Shown: piece after piece, positions 1-9,954 of the stretch
How positions within the stretch are numbered: position 1 is the first letter of the stretch
How the letters are laid out: the number at the start of each line of letters is the position of its first letter
The notes under the pieces: model-generated
Database searches by the model: none
The model's input: only the letters and a program-made list of their open reading frames with translations
What the model was told of the DNA's origin: nothing
NCBI RefSeq assembly: GCF_023586525.1
Contig: NZ_CP097763.1
Coordinates: 1 to 64,000, forward strand
Length of the DNA: 64,000 nucleotides
Reading direction: 5' to 3'
Source of the DNA: Candidatus Blochmannia vicinus
Lineage (GTDB): Bacteria; Pseudomonadota; Gammaproteobacteria; Enterobacterales; Enterobacteriaceae
Made by a program: the position numbers and the translations under genes

Positions 1-2
1 AT

Positions 3-497
3 ACCATCCCTGAAAAAAAGAAAAATCAACACACCACATCCACAAAAAATACATTAGTACATAATGAACAACCAAATAATTTACCTCCTGATGCTAACGT
101 ATTAAGCAATCTATTAAATACACTAATTAGTAAACAAAATTCCGTAAAAAATAACGACAAAATTAAATTAAACTTTATAATAAAAAAAAATAACAATCAT
201 GACGATATTACAAGCAACATAATTAAAAATAACGAAATTAATGTATATAAACGCATGATTAGCGAATCAATTCAAAAAAAATTTTACAATGCCTCTAACT
301 ATACTGGCAAAAAATGTGACCTGCGCATCAAATTAGCGCCTGATGGTACATTATTGTCAATAACCGCTATATCTGGAGACATTTCTCTGTGTCAAGCGGC
401 AATTATCGCTACTAAATCAGCAAAAATGCCTAAACCACCAAATACGGATGTATATGAAGTCTTTAAAAATATAATTTTAAATTTTTCTCCTCAATAA
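3..497 (+). CDS. tolA: TolA, C-terminal part (5' end outside window)
   Basis: The reading frame is open from the first bases of the window, so this is the 3' part of a larger gene. The last ~80 residues match the TolA C-terminal domain III: GKKCDLRIKLAPDG, then SLCQAAIIATKSAKMPKPP and VYEVFKNI. The two domain cysteines (in KKCDL and SLCQA) are present. Upstream of this lies a Lys/Asn-rich stretch typical of the TolA periplasmic linker. TolA spans the periplasm and couples the TolQR motor to TolB-Pal for outer-membrane constriction at division. tolB, pal and cpoB follow in the standard order. An internal ATG at 255 is not the true start, because the frame continues upstream. Confidence 0.9.
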   Translation, partial: TIPEKKKNQHTTSTKNTLVHNEQPNNLPPDANVLSNLLNTLISKQNSVKNNDKIKLNFIIKKNNNHDDITSNIIKNNEINVYKRMISESIQKKFYNASNYTGKKCDLRIKLAPDGTLLSITAISGDISLCQAAIIATKSAKMPKPPNTDVYEVFKNIILNFSPQ

Positions 498-559
498 ACT
501 AAATATTTACACATTCATAAAATGAGAATATATTAGTCCATTAAATAAATTTAATTTTT

Positions 560-1942
560 ATGCAAAATTTTTCAATGCGTTTAATAATTAAAAAAATTAA
601 TAAACCATCAGTATGGAAAAACTGGTTGATACAAATATCTCTATCAATAATGTTAATATTATATTTGTACCCATTTTCATTGCTTGCAGATATGCATATT
701 GAAATTACGTGTGGAGTGAATACTTCGTACCCCATTGCTGTAATGCCTTTTGAATATGTTAATAATCAATGTGGGAAATCTGAATCAGATGAAGACATAG
801 CATTAATAATAGCTTCCGATTTACGCAATAGTAGCAAATTTAATACTGTACCCGTAGAATATTTACCACATAAGCCTACCAAAATATCTGATATAATTCC
901 AACGTTTTGGGAAAAATTAGGTATTAATACTATTGTATTAGGTACAACACATATAAGTTACAATGGAAATTACATTATTTCATATCACTTAATAGATACT
1001 TCCAGAAATCCTGCTTTGATAATTTTAGAAAACCAATATTCAGTAGAAAAAAAATGGCTACGTCATGCAGCTCACACTATAAGTAATGAAATTTTTGAAA
1101 AATTAACCGGTATAAAAGGTGCATTTTGCGCACGTATTGCTTATATATCACATATCAATGATAATAAATATCCCTATGAGTTATATATTTCTGATTACGA
1201 TGGCCATAACCAAATTTCAATTTGTCGATCCACTGAACCATTGATGTCTCCAGCTTGGTCTTCAGACGGAGAAAAAATTGCTTATGTCACTTTTGATTCT
1301 GGTCATTCAGAACTTGTTGTTCAAACATTACGAACTGGATTAATTAATAATATTGTTAATTTTCCAAATCATAACGGAGCTCCCGCTTTTTCTCCCGATT
1401 GTAAAAAAATAGCTTTCGCATTATCAAAAACAGGTAGCTTAAATTTATATATTATGGATTTAGAATCTGGAGAAATTAGACAATTAACCAAAAACAGAAG
1501 CAACAATACTGAACCTAGTTGGTTTCCAGACAATAAACATATAGCTTATACTTCTGATCAGGGAGGGAAACCACAAATATATAAAATTAATATCAATACT
1601 GCTGATATCCAAAGACTATCTTGGTTACACACGAGTAATCAAAATCCACAGGTTAGTTCAGACGGAACATTTATAATGATGGTAAATAGACACCAAGGGA
1701 GACAAAATATTGCTAAATTGAATTTATTAACTGGTCGGGAAGAAATATTAACAGATGTGCTATTAGCTGATACTCCTAGTATAGCACCTAACAATACCAT
1801 GGTAGTGTATAGCAGTATTAAAGATTTCACAACAACATCTAATTTAGAATTAATTTCTACAGATGGACATTTTAAAGCTCATATAAAAGGAGGAAAAGGA
1901 GATATAAGATTTCCTACTTGGTCTCCATTATATGTAAAATAA
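560..1942 (+). CDS. tolB: TolB, periplasmic beta-propeller of the Tol-Pal system
   Basis: 460 aa, about 30 more than E. coli TolB, mostly an N-terminal extension before the signal peptide. The hydrophobic segment is near residues 25-43 and ends in SLLA-D. An N-terminal D1 domain follows ([11 protein letters not shown] at its end), then WD40-like PD40 repeats with [34 protein letters not shown] and [20 protein letters not shown]. TolB shuttles between TolA and Pal in the periplasm. The start could also be the ATG at 575, which shortens the extension; no clear Shine-Dalgarno decides. It sits 62 bp after tolA and 61 bp before pal, probably in one operon. Confidence 0.93.
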   Translation: MQNFSMRLIIKKINKPSVWKNWLIQISLSIMLILYLYPFSLLADMHIEITCGVNTSYPIAVMPFEYVNNQCGKSESDEDIALIIASDLRNSSKFNTVPVEYLPHKPTKISDIIPTFWEKLGINTIVLGTTHISYNGNYIISYHLIDTSRNPALIILENQYSVEKKWLRHAAHTISNEIFEKLTGIKGAFCARIAYISHINDNKYPYELYISDYDGHNQISICRSTEPLMSPAWSSDGEKIAYVTFDSGHSELVVQTLRTGLINNIVNFPNHNGAPAFSPDCKKIAFALSKTGSLNLYIMDLESGEIRQLTKNRSNNTEPSWFPDNKHIAYTSDQGGKPQIYKININTADIQRLSWLHTSNQNPQVSSDGTFIMMVNRHQGRQNIAKLNLLTGREEILTDVLLADTPSIAPNNTMVVYSSIKDFTTTSNLELISTDGHFKAHIKGGKGDIRFPTWSPLYVK

Positions 1943-2003
1943 AATATGAAGCTCTATTTCCATTACAATCAACAATTTAACAAAAATTATAAATAATAAA
2001 CAT

Positions 2004-2531
2004 ATGATTAAATTAAACAATTTTTTTAAACAATTAACATTTGCGGTAAGTATAAGTATAATTATAACCGCATGTTCTGTGTTTCCCAAACATACTATTA
2101 TTAATGATAAAAAAAAAATGGAACTAAATCCTTTTACACAAATTAACACAAAAAATAATAAAATAATCGATGAAAAATTAGAACTAGAAACACAAGAATT
2201 AAAATCTAATAATATTATTTATTTTTCTTTAGATCAATATGATATTTCTTCTCAGTTTTTTTATACATTAAACATTCATGCTAATTTTTTATATAATCAT
2301 CCATTATATCGTATTAAAATTGAAGGTCATGCAGATGAACGCGGTACTCCAGAGTATAATATTGCATTAGGTGAACGTCGAGCTAACTCAATAAAATTAT
2401 ATTTACAAAGTAAAGGTATATTACCTGAACAAATATTTACTGTATCCTATGGTAAAGAAAAACCAGCTGTACCAGGGCATAACGAAGCAGCTTACTCCAA
2501 AAATAGACGTGCTGTATTGATATATAAATAA
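2004..2531 (+). CDS. pal: Pal, peptidoglycan-associated lipoprotein
   Basis: 175 aa. The N-terminus is a lipoprotein signal peptide with lipobox IITAC (Cys24 acylated). An Asn/Lys-rich linker follows, then an OmpA-like peptidoglycan-binding domain from about residue 70: [11 protein letters not shown], then [20 protein letters not shown] and [26 protein letters not shown] and the second Arg-rich helix are the diaminopimelate-binding signature. Pal tethers the outer membrane to murein and binds TolB. It lies between tolB and cpoB, 11 bp before the latter. Confidence 0.95.
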   Translation: MIKLNNFFKQLTFAVSISIIITACSVFPKHTIINDKKKMELNPFTQINTKNNKIIDEKLELETQELKSNNIIYFSLDQYDISSQFFYTLNIHANFLYNHPLYRIKIEGHADERGTPEYNIALGERRANSIKLYLQSKGILPEQIFTVSYGKEKPAVPGHNEAAYSKNRRAVLIYK

Positions 2532-2542
2532 TATTTAATATA

Positions 2543-3328
2543 ATGAAACTATCACTATTTTTGTTTAAATTACAAACAATCATCATTATGATCACTGGAT
2601 ATTTTAATATCACAAATTCTAATATCGTATACGCCAAAGACATAAGCAATAAAACATACAAGAATCAAAATATCAATCAATTACATCAAATATCCGATGC
2701 TCATAGTCAATGCTTAATTCAAATACAACAACAATTAGCCGAAAATCAACAAGATATTGACACATTACGTGGATATATTCAAGACATGCAACATCACATA
2801 TCAGAAATTATAAATAATCAAAATGAATCATGTCAAAAAATAAATAATATCTTAAAACAACATAACAATACACATTATTCCAATGATAATTCTGATCAAT
2901 TATCCATTAACTCAAATACTCAAAAACATCAAGAAATTAATAACACAACAGTAATTGATGCAGATACTGCTTATAAAAAAGCAGTATTATTAGTATTAGA
3001 AAAAAAACAATACAACAAAGCAATAGAAGCTTTTCAAAATTTTATAAAAAATTATCCAAAATCAACTTATCAAGCTAATTCTCATTATTGGTTAGGACAA
3101 CTTTATTACAATAAAGGAAACAAAGACGACGCTTCTTATTATTTTGCTTTAGTAGTTAAAAATTATCCTAAATCAATAAAAGCACCGGACGCATTATTAA
3201 AAATTGGTATCATCATGCAAGAATCAGAACAAAAAGAGAAAGCTAAAGCAATATATAGACAAGTAGGTAAATTATATCCTAATAGTGAAGCAGCTAAGCA
3301 AGCACAAAAACGTTTAATACATTTTTAA
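2543..3328 (+). CDS. cpoB: CpoB (YbgF), periplasmic TPR protein coordinating division
   Basis: 261 aa, against 263 in E. coli. A hydrophobic leader (about residues 1-31, ending VYA-KD) is followed by a predicted coiled coil rich in Gln/Ile/His (about 45-110) that trimerises in the family. A polar linker follows, then C-terminal tetratricopeptide repeats from about 140: AYKKAVLLVLEKKQYNKAIE, SHYWLGQLYYNKGNKDDA and ALLKIGIIMQESEQKEKAK. CpoB links Tol-Pal to PBP1B during constriction. It is the last gene of the tol cluster, and a hairpin follows about 50 bp downstream. Confidence 0.9.
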   Translation: MKLSLFLFKLQTIIIMITGYFNITNSNIVYAKDISNKTYKNQNINQLHQISDAHSQCLIQIQQQLAENQQDIDTLRGYIQDMQHHISEIINNQNESCQKINNILKQHNNTHYSNDNSDQLSINSNTQKHQEINNTTVIDADTAYKKAVLLVLEKKQYNKAIEAFQNFIKNYPKSTYQANSHYWLGQLYYNKGNKDDASYYFALVVKNYPKSIKAPDALLKIGIIMQESEQKEKAKAIYRQVGKLYPNSEAAKQAQKRLIHF

Positions 3329-3374
3329 TATAAAATAAACACACATTTATATTAACAATCAAATATTATATAAA

Positions 3375-3400
3375 AATTGTGTAATCTTAATTACACAGTT
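3375..3400 (+). terminator. Short hairpin after cpoB, candidate transcription end
   Basis: Inverted repeat TGTGTAAT-ctta-ATTACACA (arms 3378-3385 and 3390-3397), extending by three further pairs including one wobble. It lies ~50 bp after cpoB, at the 3' side of a convergent pair with pgl. There is no T tract, so assignment as a terminator rests on position. Confidence 0.4.
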
Positions 3401-3935
3401 ATAAACAAACAATGATTAAATTGATGAACATTAAATACTATATATTAAAACATAATAAAAATTAAATTCCTATTAATCCTCATTCTAACTCAAAGATACG
3501 CGTATATATAATTTCTTTATATTATTATCATTCCTATTTTAAAATCTACTAGAAAATAACTTCCTTCAATAAATTAAAATATTGCTATTAATATAGTATT
3601 ATATACTTACTAAATAATAAAAAATAACATAAGAACAATAAAACCCTAAAATTATCTGTAATTATCACTACACTTATAATAAGGATATAGAACAAAATCT
3701 ATTTCAACCATAACTATAAAATCCTATTTAACAATTTAAATATAGATCATCACTTAATATGTCTATAATTCAATTCTATTATATTATATTACATACATCC
3801 ATATACCTTTTATGATAAACAATACAAATTACAATAAACACAATAATATAAACGACTATTAATTATAGTAATCTATATCCTCATATATAATATAATTACA
3901 TAAGAAGTATTTCATAATATAACTATATTATACAT
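3401..3935. other. Non-coding AT-rich spacer between cpoB and pgl
   Basis: About 535 bp with no credible reading frame on either strand and no cloverleaf. In E. coli this position holds a tRNA-Lys/tRNA-Val array and nadA-pnuC before gpmA. I see no remnant of these here. Confidence 0.5.
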
Positions 3936-4961
3936 TCATTCATAAAAAGGCACTATATTAACCCACATAGGACCTTTTCCTGCCAAATAACGAGATAATA
4001 TGGTTAATTTCCCACTATTTACATCAATTTGATACAAAGAAATATAATTCGATTTTTGACCTGCAACAACCAAAAATTCTCCTTTATAATCAATAGCAAA
4101 TCCACGGGGTTGTTCCTCAGTAAATTGATAATTAACAAATTTTAATTCTTTTGTATCTTTTAACACTTCAAAACAACTAATAATATTAGCCGCTCTGTCA
4201 GAACAATATAACCAACGACCACTAGGAGTAATATGTATGTCAGCTGCCCAACATCCTTCACAATTTATATCTTTAGGTATTAAACTTATTGTTTGCGTAA
4301 TGCTTGGAATTTTTTGTAAATTACCATATTTTATAACATCAACAGTACTAGTCAATTCATTGATTATATATGCACAACAACTAAAATTATGAAAAATCAT
4401 ATGACGAGGACCAGAACCAATATTAGTTTTAATAATACATGGATTATCTGGTGTTAAAACACCAAACGAGTTTATTTTAAACAACCTAATAGAATGTTCT
4501 TTTAAACATGGAATCCAAAGCAAGGTTGCACATTTATTATCTACATTAGCAGAATGACAACCTAACAAACCTTCTATAATTTGTATTGGATGACGCTTAA
4601 GTACTCCTAGTTTACCTATAGGAATAACACTTACTGTGTTATTCCTATAGGATGTACAATACAAAATTTTACCTTTTTTATCACTAATTAAATGAGTGGG
4701 ACTAGTGAGTAATTCAATTGTTCCGACATCTGTTAATAATCCCTCCGGACTTATACGATAAGTAGTAATTCCAAAATTAGGACGCACCCCAACATATAAA
4801 AATTGTCTACTGGGGTGTACAGCTATAGGCTGAGCTCCTCCAAAAGTAGATATTACCTGAACTAATTCTAATAACCCATGAACATCATCCAATTTCCAAA
4901 CATAAATTTGTTGACTTTCTGGGCTTGCTACATAGATGATTTGCATCATATATTTGTTCAT
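3936..4961 (-). CDS. pgl: 6-phosphogluconolactonase, beta-propeller type
   Basis: 341 aa, near the 331 of E. coli Pgl (YbhE), which it follows along its whole length. Matching blocks are IIYVASPESQQIYVWKLDD, QPIAVHPSRQFLYVGVRP, GCHSAN, GSGPRHMIFH, CWAADIHITPSGRWLYCSDR and EQPRGFAIDYKGEFLVVAGQ. It hydrolyses 6-phosphogluconolactone in the oxidative pentose phosphate pathway, in the cytosol. It is transcribed divergently from gpmA, an E. coli neighbour. The start is uncertain: an ATG pair at 4949/4946 would better match the family N-terminus, and no Shine-Dalgarno is visible for either. Confidence 0.93.
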   Translation of the reverse strand: MNKYMMQIIYVASPESQQIYVWKLDDVHGLLELVQVISTFGGAQPIAVHPSRQFLYVGVRPNFGITTYRISPEGLLTDVGTIELLTSPTHLISDKKGKILYCTSYRNNTVSVIPIGKLGVLKRHPIQIIEGLLGCHSANVDNKCATLLWIPCLKEHSIRLFKINSFGVLTPDNPCIIKTNIGSGPRHMIFHNFSCCAYIINELTSTVDVIKYGNLQKIPSITQTISLIPKDINCEGCWAADIHITPSGRWLYCSDRAANIISCFEVLKDTKELKFVNYQFTEEQPRGFAIDYKGEFLVVAGQKSNYISLYQIDVNSGKLTILSRYLAGKGPMWVNIVPFYE

Positions 4962-5192
4962 TTTTATAATACTACGCTACATATAAACTTAAAATCATAT
5001 CTCTCATTGTATTATATACATATGTAAAACTTAAAAAATTATACTAATTATTATATAATTTAGCGAGAAGATTACTACTTTTAACTATTCTAAAATATAG
5101 ATTAATATACATATTAATAACATAGCCAATCTAAAACAAGCAGTATATAATTTATTTATATATTTATGAATAAAAAATAAGAGAATAAAATT

Positions 5193-5894
5193 ATGAATAT
5201 AACTAAACTTGTTCTTATAAGACATGGAGAAAGTCAATGGAACAAAGAAAATCGATTTACTGGATGGGTTGATATAGATTTATCAGATAAAGGACGTACT
5301 GAGGCACAATGCGCTGGGCAAATATTAAAAAAAAATAGATTTTTTTTTAATTACGGATATACTTCAGTGTTAAAGCGAGCAATTCACACTCTATGGATCA
5401 TACTAGATCAACTAGATCAAGTATGGCTGCCAATTGAAAAATCTTGGAGACTAAATGAACGACATTATGGAACACTGCAGGGATTAAACAAAGATGAAGC
5501 CGTAAAAAAATACGGCTATGAAACGATTCAAAAATGGCGTCGTAGTTTTTATGCTGTTCCCCCGAATATTTGCGAAAACAATCAATTTATTGCAACAGAT
5601 GATAACCGTTATCATAATATAAATACTAACGAATTATCTAAAGGTGAAAGTTTAGAGCTAACTTTAAATAGAGTAATTCCGTACTGGAACGATTATATAG
5701 TTCCTCATATTAAAAATAATAAAAATCTTATTATTGTTGCTCATGGTAATTCTATACGAGCCATCATAAAATTTTTAAACAATTTAAACGAATCAGAAAT
5801 ATTTCAAATTAACATACCAACTGGCGTTCCATTAATATATGAATTTGATGAAGATGCAAATTTTATTCAATATTATTATTTAAATGATTATTAA
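5193..5894 (+). CDS. gpmA: 2,3-bisphosphoglycerate-dependent phosphoglycerate mutase
   Basis: 233 aa. The phosphohistidine motif LVLIRHGESQWNKENRFTGW has His11, as in E. coli. The second catalytic His is in IIVAHGNSIRAI, and SVLKRAIHTLW and LNERHYGTLQGLNK are also present. It interconverts 3- and 2-phosphoglycerate in glycolysis. The protein stops at YYLNDY, 17 residues short of E. coli GpmA (250 aa), so the flexible C-terminal tail that closes over the active site is largely lost. Codons for KKNRFFF are built from a 9-A run (5327-5335) and a 9-T run (5340-5348), sites prone to slippage. ATG follows AAGAGAATAAAATT. Confidence 0.95.
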   Translation: MNITKLVLIRHGESQWNKENRFTGWVDIDLSDKGRTEAQCAGQILKKNRFFFNYGYTSVLKRAIHTLWIILDQLDQVWLPIEKSWRLNERHYGTLQGLNKDEAVKKYGYETIQKWRRSFYAVPPNICENNQFIATDDNRYHNINTNELSKGESLELTLNRVIPYWNDYIVPHIKNNKNLIIVAHGNSIRAIIKFLNNLNESEIFQINIPTGVPLIYEFDEDANFIQYYYLNDY

Positions 5895-6141
5895 ATAATA
5901 ATATTGAATTATACATTGATCTTAATTAAACGAATATACTATACTATATCAAGTATTTATTAAGGATGAACTGACCACAATAACATCATAATTTTAAAAT
6001 ATAGATATTATTGTGTATAAAATTTAATTTTTAATTCGTTTTTAAAATAATGTATTGCAACATTTTGTTGCTCACATGATTCGCTTACGATATAATTTAA
6101 AAAAGGTGTTTTATATTCAATTATTTCTGAAGGTGATAAGT

Positions 6142-6852
6142 ATGGATCGATTTCCCCGTTTTCAAAATACAGTATCGGAACGAGCTAATAACATCATACA
6201 ACCATATATTGCACAAGTGTTTGGTTGGATGTCTTGCGGATTACTGTTAACTGCTTTTGTTGCTTGGTATGCTTCTAGGACTCCAGCAATACTGCAATTA
6301 CTTTTTTCTAATCAAATAATATTTTTTGGTTTAATTATTGGTCAATTAGCATTAGTTTTCGTTCTATCCGGTATGGTGGCACGATTGAATGGTTCTCTAG
6401 CAACTACATTATTTATGCTATATTCCATGCTAACAGGATTAACTTTATCTAGCATTTTTATACTATATACTACGTCCTCTATATCTAGCGCATTCGTGGT
6501 CACATCTGGTATGTTCGGTATCATGACATTGTATGGGTATACTACTAAGCAAGATTTAAGCAGTTTTAGCAATTTGTTATTCATGGCATTAATTGGAATA
6601 ATATTAGCTTCAATCGTCAATATATGGTTAAAGAATACAGCTTTAATGTGGTTAATTACATACGTTGGGGTTATAATTTTTGTTGGTTTAACCGCATACG
6701 ATACTCAAAAACTAAAATCTATAGGAGCTTCTTTATCTATAGATGATCAAGATCAATTTCGTAAATATTCAATTATAGGCGCTTTGACTTTATACTTAGA
6801 TTTCATTAATTTGTTTTTAATGATAGTTCGTATTTTTGGAAACAGACGTTAA
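6142..6852 (+). CDS. ybhL: YbhL, Bax-inhibitor-1 family membrane protein
   Basis: 236 aa from this ATG, against 234 in E. coli. The N-terminus MDRFPRFQ matches E. coli YbhL exactly at MDRFPR, and GAAGGTGAT precedes it as a ribosome site. That decides against the longer frame from 6055. Seven hydrophobic segments are visible; conserved stretches are AQVFGWMSCGLLLTAFVAWY, FMLYSMLTGLTLSSIF, LYGYTTKQDLSSF, VGLTAYDTQKL and ALTLYLDFINLFL. It is an inner-membrane protein of the BI-1/YccA/YbhL group, whose members form pH-sensitive Ca2+ leak channels in some cases; its role in bacteria is unclear. Confidence 0.93.
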   Translation: MDRFPRFQNTVSERANNIIQPYIAQVFGWMSCGLLLTAFVAWYASRTPAILQLLFSNQIIFFGLIIGQLALVFVLSGMVARLNGSLATTLFMLYSMLTGLTLSSIFILYTTSSISSAFVVTSGMFGIMTLYGYTTKQDLSSFSNLLFMALIGIILASIVNIWLKNTALMWLITYVGVIIFVGLTAYDTQKLKSIGASLSIDDQDQFRKYSIIGALTLYLDFINLFLMIVRIFGNRR

Positions 6853-6854
6853 TT

Positions 6855-6938
6855 TTAGAATATGTATTGGCACATTTTAATTAAATTTTCTATTTTTAAA
6901 TAGAAAATTTAATGAAAATGTGCCAATACATATTCTAA
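6855..6938. terminator. 38-bp-arm hairpin between convergent ybhL and ychF
   Basis: Arms 6855-6892 and 6901-6938 are reverse complements at 37 of 38 positions, with an 8-nt loop (TTTTTAAA). The hairpin begins 2 bp after the ybhL stop and ends 12 bp before the ychF stop, so both mRNAs would end in or read through it. It is most simply a bidirectional terminator or 3'-end stabiliser. Confidence 0.75.
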
Positions 6939-6950
6939 TTATATATCTCT

Positions 6951-8027
6951 TTAAATCTTAAATAAAAATTTCAAAATATCTCCATCTTCTACACGATAAT
7001 CCTTCCCTTCATAATTTATCTTCCCAGCTCTCTTTGCGCCTAATTCTCCGTTATAAATAATAAAATCATCAAACTTAATAACCCGAACACGAATAAAACC
7101 CTTTTTAAAATCACTATGCACCTTTTTAGCTGCTTCCAACGCGGTAGTTCCAATAACACATATCCAAGCCCGTGTCACATTTAAATTAATAGTAAAAAAA
7201 GTACACAAATTCAACACAGAAAAAATAGTATTATTTATATCATGTAATATACATTCTTTCCGTTCTATAGTAATTCTATTGCAATTATTCTTATGTGTTA
7301 ATGAAGGCGATATCGCGCAACATGAGACTAATGGTGATTGCTCTTTAGATGCTAATGCGCGTAATCTATTTAAATAAATATTACTTGTAACAGATTTTTC
7401 ATCAATATTGGCAATGTAAATAATTGGCTTAATGGTTAAAAGATTAAGTTTTTCAATATTTATTTTTTCTATATTAGAAAACTGTATTTTTCTTAAAAAA
7501 ACACCGTTATATAAATAATCTAAACATTTTTTTAATACAAACAGCTGTTGTTTGCTATTAACATCAATAATCTTACATTTTTTTTGCACAGCACAAATAC
7601 TTTGTTCACACTGTAAAATATCAAATAATATCAATTCAGCATTAACAACACTAACATCTCTGCAAGGATCTATATCATTAAAAACATGAATAATTTGATT
7701 ATTATCAAAACAACGTACCACATGGCACAACACTTTTGTCGAACGAATATGATTTAAAACTTGAGCCCCCATTCCAACCCCTTGAGCAGCTCCTTTTATT
7801 AAACCAGCAACATCTATAAATTTTATTGTACCGTACACTGTTTTATGTGATGGAAAAATATCTGTTAACTGACATATACGTAAATCAGGTATATAAACTA
7901 TAGATATATTAGGTTGGATAGTACAAAAAGGGAAATTAGCTATTTTAGCGGATACATGAGTTAACACACTAAACAATGTAGACTTACCTACATTAGGTAA
8001 TCCAATTATACTGCAATCGATTTGCAT
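6951..8027 (-). CDS. ychF: YchF/Obg-type ribosome-associated ATPase
   Basis: 358 aa (E. coli 363). The P-loop GLPNVGKSTLF is at residues 8-18, followed by ANFPFCTIQPN, the G3 region DVAGLIKGA and HVVRCFD, which retains the family histidine. The nucleotide-specificity stretch IANIDEK corresponds to NxxE, which favours ATP over GTP. The C-terminal TGS-like domain has HSDFKKGFIRVRVIKFDDFI and GKDYRVEDGDILKFLF. The centre (about residues 235-290) is poorly conserved, and the helix ELGLxExGL of E. coli is unrecognisable. The usual role is ribosome binding and translation-quality or stress control. pth lies upstream, as in E. coli (pth-ychF). Confidence 0.9.
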   Translation of the reverse strand: MQIDCSIIGLPNVGKSTLFSVLTHVSAKIANFPFCTIQPNISIVYIPDLRICQLTDIFPSHKTVYGTIKFIDVAGLIKGAAQGVGMGAQVLNHIRSTKVLCHVVRCFDNNQIIHVFNDIDPCRDVSVVNAELILFDILQCEQSICAVQKKCKIIDVNSKQQLFVLKKCLDYLYNGVFLRKIQFSNIEKINIEKLNLLTIKPIIYIANIDEKSVTSNIYLNRLRALASKEQSPLVSCCAISPSLTHKNNCNRITIERKECILHDINNTIFSVLNLCTFFTINLNVTRAWICVIGTTALEAAKKVHSDFKKGFIRVRVIKFDDFIIYNGELGAKRAGKINYEGKDYRVEDGDILKFLFKI

Positions 8028-8109
8028 AATACCTTAACAATTAAAATTAAAAAATAATTATTACCAATATTTTATAAAAAATTAATAAAATTTCCTAAAT
8101 AAATACCTC

Positions 8110-8700
8110 CTAAACATCAGACTTATAAGAATGCAATTGATTCATAACTTTAATAAATTTTTTAGCTACTATACTTTCAGTATGTAATATTGCTTCATTA
8201 ATTGCGTTATCAATTCTAAATTGCTCATAAATAGATGGTTTACTTAAAACAAAATCAATCACTTTACTTTTTTTTCCAGGATGACCTATGCCAATACGTA
8301 ACCGATAAAAATTAAATTTATTGCTTAATCTAGCAACAATATTTCTTAGTCCATTATGACTATCATGAATTTTTCTACCTAATTTAATACGTATTACGCC
8401 CGGTGGCAAATCAAGATCATCATGTGCTATCAATATTTCTTCCGCATATAACCGATAAAAATCAACGCATTTAGATATTGCAAGTCCATTATTATTCATA
8501 TATGAATCTGGTATTAATAAATACACGATATTATTTTCCAATTTTAATTTCCCAACATAACCACATAACATATCACTTTTATTCAACATTACTCTATATT
8601 TTTTAGCTAATAACTCAACATATTTAGAACCAAAATTATGCCTAGTATTAAAATAACTCACTCCAACATTACCCAAACCAGCAATAAGCTTAATAGTCAT
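8110..8700 (-). CDS. pth: Peptidyl-tRNA hydrolase
   Basis: 196 aa (E. coli 194). The N-terminus MTIKLIAGLGNVGVSYFNTR precedes HNFG with the catalytic His21. PDSYMNNNGLAI and ILIAHDDLDLPPGVIRIK carry the conserved Asn and Asp, and HNGLRNI and RLRIGIGHPG complete the fold. It recycles peptidyl-tRNAs that fall off ribosomes and is normally essential. It lies 82 bp upstream of ychF on the same strand, matching E. coli order. Confidence 0.95.
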   Translation of the reverse strand: MTIKLIAGLGNVGVSYFNTRHNFGSKYVELLAKKYRVMLNKSDMLCGYVGKLKLENNIVYLLIPDSYMNNNGLAISKCVDFYRLYAEEILIAHDDLDLPPGVIRIKLGRKIHDSHNGLRNIVARLSNKFNFYRLRIGIGHPGKKSKVIDFVLSKPSIYEQFRIDNAINEAILHTESIVAKKFIKVMNQLHSYKSDV

Positions 8701-8916
8701 CTTTCACACACAAATTATTATGTAGTCTTGTAAATTAAAATTTACTCAACATTGTTATTAAATTACTAACACAATTATTAATTAAGATATAAATATATTC
8801 TTAAAACGATTTTTACACGTCCTTTTACTAAGGATTAATAAACTCCCTCTATAACGATTATTTTAAACTGCTAACAGAATATACTAAAGTGAAAATATAT
8901 ATATGAAAAAATTCAT

Positions 8917-9855
8917 TTAATGCTCAAACATAGCAGAAATAGATTCCTCATTACTAATGCGACGAATTGTTTCAGCAAGCATACCAGACAAAGTCAATGC
9001 GCGAACATTAGGTAAAGATTTTATTTTTGGTTTTAATGGAATAGTATCGCAAACTATAATCTCATCGATCATAGAATTTTGAATATTTTCATAAGCGTTA
9101 CCAGAAAAAATTGGATGAGTAGTATAAGCAAACACCCGGCAAGCTCCTTTTTCTTTTAAAACATCTGCAGCTTTGCATAACGTTCCACCAGTATCAATCA
9201 TATCGTCTACCAATATGCAATCACGATTACATACATCTCCAATAATATGCATAATTTGAGAAATATTAGCACGAGATCTTCGTTTATCTATAATTGCCAT
9301 ATCGGTATCATTAAGTAATTTTGCGATGGCACGGGCACGTATTACTCCTCCAATATCTGGAGATACTACAATAGGATTATTAAAATTTTGTTGCATCATA
9401 TCTTCTAATAAGATTGGGCTTCCAAAAACATTATCTACTGGTACATCAAAAAATCCTTGTATTTGCTCAGCATGTAGATCTACTGTCAAAATACGATCCA
9501 CTCCTACACTAGATAAAAAATTTGCTACAACTCTAGAAGTAATAGGCACTCTAGAAGAGCGCACCCTTCGATCTTGACGAGCATAACCAAAATAAGGAAT
9601 TACGGCAGTAATTCTAGCGGCCGATGCACGTCTTAATGCATCTACCATAACAATTAATTCCATTAAATTATCATTTGTTGGGGCACAAGTAGATTGAATA
9701 ATAAACACATCGCCTCCACGCACATTTTCATTAATTTGCACACTTACTTCGCCATCACTAAAACGACCAACAGAAGCCTTTCCAAGATTAGTGTATAATC
9801 TATTAGCAATACATCGAGCTAACTCTGGAACAGCATTTCCAGTAAAAAGTTTCAT
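8917..9855 (-). CDS. prs: Ribose-phosphate pyrophosphokinase (PRPP synthetase)
   Basis: 312 aa (E. coli 315, minus the first three residues). Motifs: [20 protein letters not shown], the ATP-binding FGYARQDRR, the [11 protein letters not shown] loop and the PRPP-binding DDMIDTGGT near residue 220. It makes PRPP from ribose-5-phosphate and ATP for purine, pyrimidine, histidine, tryptophan and NAD synthesis. It is one of the best-conserved proteins in the window. It follows ispE on the same strand at ~100 bp, as in E. coli (ispE-prs). Confidence 0.97.
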   Translation of the reverse strand: MKLFTGNAVPELARCIANRLYTNLGKASVGRFSDGEVSVQINENVRGGDVFIIQSTCAPTNDNLMELIVMVDALRRASAARITAVIPYFGYARQDRRVRSSRVPITSRVVANFLSSVGVDRILTVDLHAEQIQGFFDVPVDNVFGSPILLEDMMQQNFNNPIVVSPDIGGVIRARAIAKLLNDTDMAIIDKRRSRANISQIMHIIGDVCNRDCILVDDMIDTGGTLCKAADVLKEKGACRVFAYTTHPIFSGNAYENIQNSMIDEIIVCDTIPLKPKIKSLPNVRALTLSGMLAETIRRISNEESISAMFEH

Positions 9856-9954
9856 ATCAAAAATATCTCATAAGTTTTGCATTCAATAATATTATTAATG
9901 CCTCAAGATATATAATATATACATATAAACAACATTTACTAATGTAATAAAAAA

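Noticed and set aside
541-735. Minus-strand frame overlapping the start of tolB
   Set aside because: It mirrors the tolB coding strand, with no family match.
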